Positions 60,300-64,000 of a stretch of 64,000 nt of DNA are shown here, in pieces; position 1 is the stretch's first letter; every line of letters begins with the position of its first letter. This DNA is from Pseudomonas violetae (lineage in GTDB: Bacteria; Pseudomonadota; Gammaproteobacteria; Pseudomonadales; Pseudomonadaceae), in assembly GCF_023072615.1 (NCBI RefSeq), contig NZ_JAKNRW010000007.1:1-64000 (forward strand). Reading direction: 5' to 3'. The notes under the pieces were generated by a model, which saw only the letters and a program-made list of their open reading frames with translations, had not been told where the DNA came from and made no database searches. Both the position numbers and the translations under genes were made by a program.

Positions 60300-61214
60300 T
60301 TACAGGGTGGTCGACTGCCCCCGACGGTCCAGTTCAAACACTTTGTTCTGTTGCAGCCGTGTCTTCAGCCAATGCTCGGCTTTGCCCATCTTGCGAGTGC
60401 GTGCCCAGAGCAGGTCAACGCCCACATGCCAGTCAGTGTGGGGATACGCGCCCAATTGCAGTTCGACCAGTTCGCCACTGGCCAGTTCACGTTGGATCAA
60501 CTGGCGTGGCAGCGTTGCCCACCCTAGGCCGGCCCGGACCATTTCCAGTAGCGCCAAGTAGTTTTCGGCCTGCCAGAGCCGGGTGGAACGAAGATACTCG
60601 CTGCTGGGTAATTTCTCGGCGTGAGCGCTGAACGCCAGGCGGCGGTGCACGTGCAGGTCCTCGAAGGTCACGCTACTCAACTTCGCCAGCGCATGAGCCG
60701 GGTGGCACACGTGCAGCATGATCAACTTGCCCATCTGCTGGAACTCGAGCTGCGGCGGGTACTGCGGCTGGGAGAAAGCGATCCCCAGTACGGCCTGGCC
60801 TTGGGCTACGAGTTCGCTGACATCCCCATATACCGGGTGCCGGATAACCAGATCAACATAGGGGAAAGCCTGTTCGAACTCCAGTAGCGCCGGCATGACG
60901 GCGTTGTAGGGCGTTTCAATGGCCAGTGAAACGCTGGGTTCGATCGCGTCGGACAGGCAGTCCGCATGTGCCTGTAGGGTCAGGCAACGTTCCAGCACCG
61001 ACTGCGCCTGCAACAACATTTTGTGGCCGGCTTGAGTCAGTACCGGGTTGCGATTCGAGCGATCGAACAGTTCCACGCCCAGGTCCTGTTCCAGGTTGGA
61101 AATCGCCACGCTCACGGTCGACTGAGTCTTGCCCAGCTTGCGCGCGGCCGCAGAAAACGACCCGCTTTGCACGGCTTGGACGAATGTTTGCAATTGGTCC
61201 AGCGAGAACTGCAT
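60300..61214 (-). CDS. LysR-family transcriptional regulator
   Basis: A 304-residue LysR regulator. The N-terminal HTH is FSLDQLQTFVQAVQSGSFSAAARKLGKTQSTVSVAISNLEQDLG and a C-terminal inducer domain follows. The ATG at 61214 has GAGG eight nt upstream; starts at 61235 or 61322 lack one. It is divergent from an NCS2 permease and deaminase (181 bp gap), so it probably controls them in response to a purine or pyrimidine. The effector is unknown. Confidence 0.92.
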   Translation of the reverse strand: MQFSLDQLQTFVQAVQSGSFSAAARKLGKTQSTVSVAISNLEQDLGVELFDRSNRNPVLTQAGHKMLLQAQSVLERCLTLQAHADCLSDAIEPSVSLAIETPYNAVMPALLEFEQAFPYVDLVIRHPVYGDVSELVAQGQAVLGIAFSQPQYPPQLEFQQMGKLIMLHVCHPAHALAKLSSVTFEDLHVHRRLAFSAHAEKLPSSEYLRSTRLWQAENYLALLEMVRAGLGWATLPRQLIQRELASGELVELQLGAYPHTDWHVGVDLLWARTRKMGKAEHWLKTRLQQNKVFELDRRGQSTTL

Positions 61215-61394
61215 GGGCGTGACCTCAATGGGCATATCTATCGTTAAAGACGATGGTTGCTCATTTGCTCCATCGTTTACAAGCAGAGAGTATCGGGCCT
61301 GAAACGAGCTCTTCTGCTGCATCGATTTGCGCTGTGCCTGGCCTGTGGACGCCTCCCAGGACTACAAGAAAAAGCACTTCAGGAGACATTCGAT

Positions 61395-62729
61395 ATGAGC
61401 AATTCACAGGTTCATCCGGTGGACGAAGTCTTGCCGGTTCGCCAGTTGGTGACATTCGGTTTGCAGCATGTGCTGGTGATGTATGCAGGTGCGGTGGCGG
61501 TACCACTCATTTTGGGCAGCGCCCTGGGGCTGACGTCGGCGCAGGTGGTGACGTTGATCAATGCGAATCTGCTGACGTCGGGCATCGCCACGATGATTCA
61601 GACCCTCGGCTTCTGGAAGTTCGGGGCTCGCCTGCCGCTGATTCAGGGCTGCTCATTTATTGCCCTGGCGCCGATGATCATGATCGGCAATGAGTTCGGG
61701 CTCACTGAAGTGTTCGGCGCGGTGATCGCGGCGGGGGCGATCACCATTGCCCTGGCGCCGGTGTTCAGTCGGTTACTGCGGTTTTTCCCACCTGTGGTGA
61801 TCGGCAGCCTGATAACCATCATTGGTATTTCCCTGATGCCAGCCGCGGCGATCTGGCTAGGTGGCGGCAACCCCGATTCGGCAGACTTTGGCTCGCCGTC
61901 GAATCTGCTACTGGGGCTGGCCACGGTCATCGTTACCTTGGTGATTTATGCCAAATTTTCCGGCTTCATTGGCAACCTCAGCGTATTGATCGGCTTGTTC
62001 GTGGGCAGCCTGATCGCGGCAGCGTTCGGTATGACGCACTTCGGGCAGGTTAGCAGCGCGGCCTGGTTCGAGCTGAGCCCGCCCATGGCGTTCGGCATGC
62101 CGCAGTTTTCCTTGATGCCGATCCTGGTCATGACGTTGGCGATGTTGGTGATCATGGCCGAAACCACCGGCAACTGCCTGGCGATCGGCAAATTGACCGG
62201 CAAGACCACCACCCAACAAACCCTCGGCAATGCATTCCGTGCCGACGGGCTATCAACAATGCTCGGCGGGTTGTTTAACAGCTTTCCTTACAACGCTTTC
62301 ACCCAAAACACCGGCCTTATTGCGCTATCCAACGTCAAGAGCCGGTATGTCGTGGCCTCGGCAGGGGCAATCATGGTGCTGATGGGCCTGTTTCCCAAGC
62401 TAGGTGCGCTGATCGCTGCGGTGCCGACACCAGTGCTGGGCGGTTGTGCCGTGGTGATGTTCGGCATGACCACGGTGGCCGGTATCCAGGAGCTCTCGCG
62501 GGTGACATTCGAGGGCACTCGCAACGCAATCATCGTCGCTGTATCGATCAGTGTCGGCGTGTTGCCGATGTCGTTCCCGGCGCTGTTCGAACACGCCAGC
62601 GGCGCTCTCAAGCTGGTGCTGGAAAGCGGCATCTTCCTCGGCGCGATCACCGCGATCGTGCTCAATATCCTGCTCAACCCGCAGAGCAGGCGCGAGCCTG
62701 CGGCACAAGCCGCGGAGCTGGCCGACTGA
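61395..62729 (+). CDS. NCS2-family nucleobase:proton symporter
   Basis: A 444-residue inner-membrane transporter for uracil, xanthine, urate or similar bases, with about 14 helices. Family motifs are QHVLVMYAGAVAVPLILG, PLIQGCSFIALAPM, and the helix 8-10 signature AETTGNCLAIGKLTG and NSFPYNAFTQNTGLIALSNVKSRYVV, which is xanthine/urate-like (UacT/PucJ group). The ATG at 61395 has AGGAG nine nt upstream. It is followed 62 bp later by a deaminase. Purine is the likelier substrate. Confidence 0.9.
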   Translation: MSNSQVHPVDEVLPVRQLVTFGLQHVLVMYAGAVAVPLILGSALGLTSAQVVTLINANLLTSGIATMIQTLGFWKFGARLPLIQGCSFIALAPMIMIGNEFGLTEVFGAVIAAGAITIALAPVFSRLLRFFPPVVIGSLITIIGISLMPAAAIWLGGGNPDSADFGSPSNLLLGLATVIVTLVIYAKFSGFIGNLSVLIGLFVGSLIAAAFGMTHFGQVSSAAWFELSPPMAFGMPQFSLMPILVMTLAMLVIMAETTGNCLAIGKLTGKTTTQQTLGNAFRADGLSTMLGGLFNSFPYNAFTQNTGLIALSNVKSRYVVASAGAIMVLMGLFPKLGALIAAVPTPVLGGCAVVMFGMTTVAGIQELSRVTFEGTRNAIIVAVSISVGVLPMSFPALFEHASGALKLVLESGIFLGAITAIVLNILLNPQSRREPAAQAAELAD

Positions 62730-62791
62730 CAGGTGTTTAGCCCCTGTCCGGTGCGGTCAGGGGCACAGTTGAAAATAATAAGGAGTTTCAC

Positions 62792-63301
62792 ATGACAAGC
62801 TTCACTTGCGCTGTACCTGCCGGCATCACCGAACTTGATCTGCAACTGCTGCGCCGTTCTCTTGAGCTGGCCGAAGAATCCAAGGCCCGTGGCCGTCATC
62901 CGTTTGCTGCATTGGTCGCAGATGCCAGCGGTACTATTATCGCGGCGGCGGGTAACAACTCCATGCCGCCCGAGGGCGACCCCACTCAACACGCCGAGCT
63001 GGTCGCCGCGGCACAGGCGGCCAAGCTGCTAAGCCCGGCTGACTTGGCCCAGTGCACCCTCTACACCAGCGCCGAACCCTGCTGCATGTGTGCGGGTGCG
63101 ATTTACTGGACGGGCATTGGTCGTGTGGTCTATGCGCTGTCCGAACATGCCCTGCTTGGCCTCACGGGTGACCACCCGGAAAACCCGACTTTCTCGTTGC
63201 CGTGCCGGGAAGTGTTCGCTCGCGGACAGCGGCAGATTCCGACATTCGGGCCGATGCTGGAAGCCGAGGCGGCCCGGGCGCATGAGGGTTTCTGGAGGTG
63301 A
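62792..63301 (+). CDS. Zinc-dependent nucleobase/nucleoside deaminase
   Basis: A 169-residue member of the cytidine-deaminase-like fold, guanine deaminase or tRNA-adenosine deaminase relatives. The catalytic zinc motifs are H67-A-E69 and PCCMC (C97, C100). Length and sequence fit the guanine/nucleoside deaminase (GuaD/CodA-like small form) group. Placement behind a base permease suggests it deaminates the imported base (for example guanine to xanthine). ATG 62792 follows AAGGAG. Confidence 0.85.
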   Translation: MTSFTCAVPAGITELDLQLLRRSLELAEESKARGRHPFAALVADASGTIIAAAGNNSMPPEGDPTQHAELVAAAQAAKLLSPADLAQCTLYTSAEPCCMCAGAIYWTGIGRVVYALSEHALLGLTGDHPENPTFSLPCREVFARGQRQIPTFGPMLEAEAARAHEGFWR

Positions 63302-63365
63302 TAGGGTAGGGCGGTTTTTCGTGGGGTGGAGGCGTGCGCCTTCACTCAGCCCGGGATGAGCCGGG

Positions 63366-63405
63366 TCAAAAGATCGCAGCCTCGTTGCACTCGACAGCTC
63401 CTACA
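63366..63405. repeat. GATCGCAGC-type repeat
   Basis: AAGATCGCAGCCTCGTTGCA followed by CTCGACAGCTCCTACA, the reverse form of the copy at 8593-8634. It lies between the deaminase and the converging LprI-like gene. Confidence 0.7.
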
Positions 63406-63413
63406 CAGGCAAA

Positions 63414-63815
63414 TCAGTCCTGCCCAACCGACTCCAGAAACTCCGACCGCTCATCACTCATCCGTGCCACGCAGTCATTCTGCGCGATCTTGAACGCCTT
63501 GCTGCCGCTCGTCGCCGGGAACGCTTCAACTGCGCAATCGGCGTCCCGCGTTTTCAGCCATTGTTGCTGTGCCGCTTTGATTTTTGCGGTGATGTCTGCC
63601 AACTGGGCCGGGTTATTGCCGTAGAGCGTTTGCATCCGCTCGGCCAGGGTCTGGTAGTTGTCCTTGAGCAGGTCTTCGGCGGCGGTTCGTCCGTAGACCG
63701 AGCATTCGAGGGTCTGGACGTCGTTTTCGACAGCGTCGCAGGGGGTGCTCTCGGATTCTTCTTCCGCGTGCACACCCGTGGCGATCAATGCCAGAACCAG
63801 AAAGATCATTTTCAT
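63414..63815 (-). CDS. LprI-like (DUF1311) periplasmic protein
   Basis: A 133-residue exported protein from the ATG at 63815 with signal MIFLVLALIATGVHAEE. The mature part has four Cys (TPCDAVENDVQTLECSVYG, RDADCAVEAF, NDCVARMSDERSEFL), typical of the LprI/DUF1311 family, some members of which inhibit lysozyme. It starts 4 bp after the stop of the partial gene at the right edge, so it is probably co-transcribed with it. The AAGGA ribosome site lies within that upstream gene. Confidence 0.82.
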   Translation of the reverse strand: MKMIFLVLALIATGVHAEEESESTPCDAVENDVQTLECSVYGRTAAEDLLKDNYQTLAERMQTLYGNNPAQLADITAKIKAAQQQWLKTRDADCAVEAFPATSGSKAFKIAQNDCVARMSDERSEFLESVGQD

Positions 63816-63819
63816 TGCG

Positions 63820-63999
63820 CTAGCGTCCTTCATTCCAGTAGAGCCTCAGTGAAGCATCCAGTCGTGCGGCGGATTCTGGCTCAAGCGCGCGGGCTTGAAC
63901 AGGCGGGTGAGCGGGCGTGGCGACGACCCTTTGTCGCGGATTGACGCTTTCGGCAATTCCCCTGTCGTTTTTGCACCCGGCTGTCCCAGTGCTCAGGCA
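63820..63999 (-). CDS. C-terminal part of an unidentified gene, cut by the window edge
   Basis: An open frame of about 59 codons entering from the right edge and stopping with TAG at 63820-63822. The last residues read RLDASLRLYWNEGR. Codon use is GC-rich in the third place, and its stop is 4 bp from the LprI-like start, typical of an operon. It is too short to identify. Confidence 0.45.
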   Translation of the reverse strand, partial: CLSTGTAGCKNDRGIAESVNPRQRVVATPAHPPVQARALEPESAARLDASLRLYWNEGR

Positions 64000-64000
64000 T

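Overview
The window is chromosomal DNA of a Pseudomonas, most likely of the P. fluorescens group. The evidence is the high GC content with GC-rich third codon positions, the many REP/BOX-type inverted repeats typical of that group, and gene neighbourhoods matching Pseudomonas chromosomes: tkt-epd-pgk-fba, sahR-like-metK, and betT-betIBA / cbcXWV-sdaB-gbdR / carnitine cluster. No tRNA, rRNA, CRISPR array, insertion sequence or prophage was seen. Layout: 1-12.7 kb is housekeeping. It holds a 3'-truncated rhlE helicase, a periplasmic solute-binding protein, metF and ahcY (the latter behind a SAH riboswitch), a thioesterase, an FNT channel, an EamA exporter, a MAPEG protein, mltA, a cytochrome c' lipoprotein, a DUF1090 protein and ligB. 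12.8-21.7 kb links the methyl cycle and central carbon: metK with an ArsR-methyltransferase fusion regulator, divergent from tkt-epd-pgk, then two small lipoproteins (one an MliC lysozyme inhibitor) and fba. 21.8-37.6 kb is mixed: an AT-rich small secreted protein, a PL7 alginate lyase, a REC-PAS-GGDEF-EAL protein, a YgjP-type metalloprotein, a winged-helix protein, ElaA, a second solute-binding protein, YccS, an HI0933-type flavoprotein, dbpA, an MFS pump and a TldD/TldE-like pair. 37.7-40.0 kb is a small low-GC island with three tightly coupled minus-strand genes: a 2-oxoglutarate/Fe(II) oxygenase of the clavaminate-synthase-like type and an AzlC/AzlD amino-acid exporter pair. This is the best candidate for an undescribed system, hydroxylation of an amino acid followed by export of the product. 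40.0-59.8 kb is a quaternary-amine supercluster. BetT imports choline, BetA and BetB oxidise it to glycine betaine, and BetI represses. The CbcVWX ABC transporter imports choline, betaine or carnitine, SdaB deaminates serine made from betaine carbon, and GbdR activates. The carnitine branch is caiX-cdhC-cdhA-cdhB plus a gamma-butyrobetaine dioxygenase, with CdhR divergent, so gamma-butyrobetaine can become carnitine and then betaine. 59.8-64 kb holds a DUF3010 protein, a LysR regulator divergent from an NCS2 nucleobase permease and a deaminase, an LprI-like protein and the tail of one more gene. Regulatory signals read directly include a SAH riboswitch, near-perfect palindromes before the metK operon and between betI and betT, two direct-repeat pairs with a 21-bp period before cbcX and caiX/cdhR, several terminators, one candidate small RNA, and about seventeen REP doublets or singlets.
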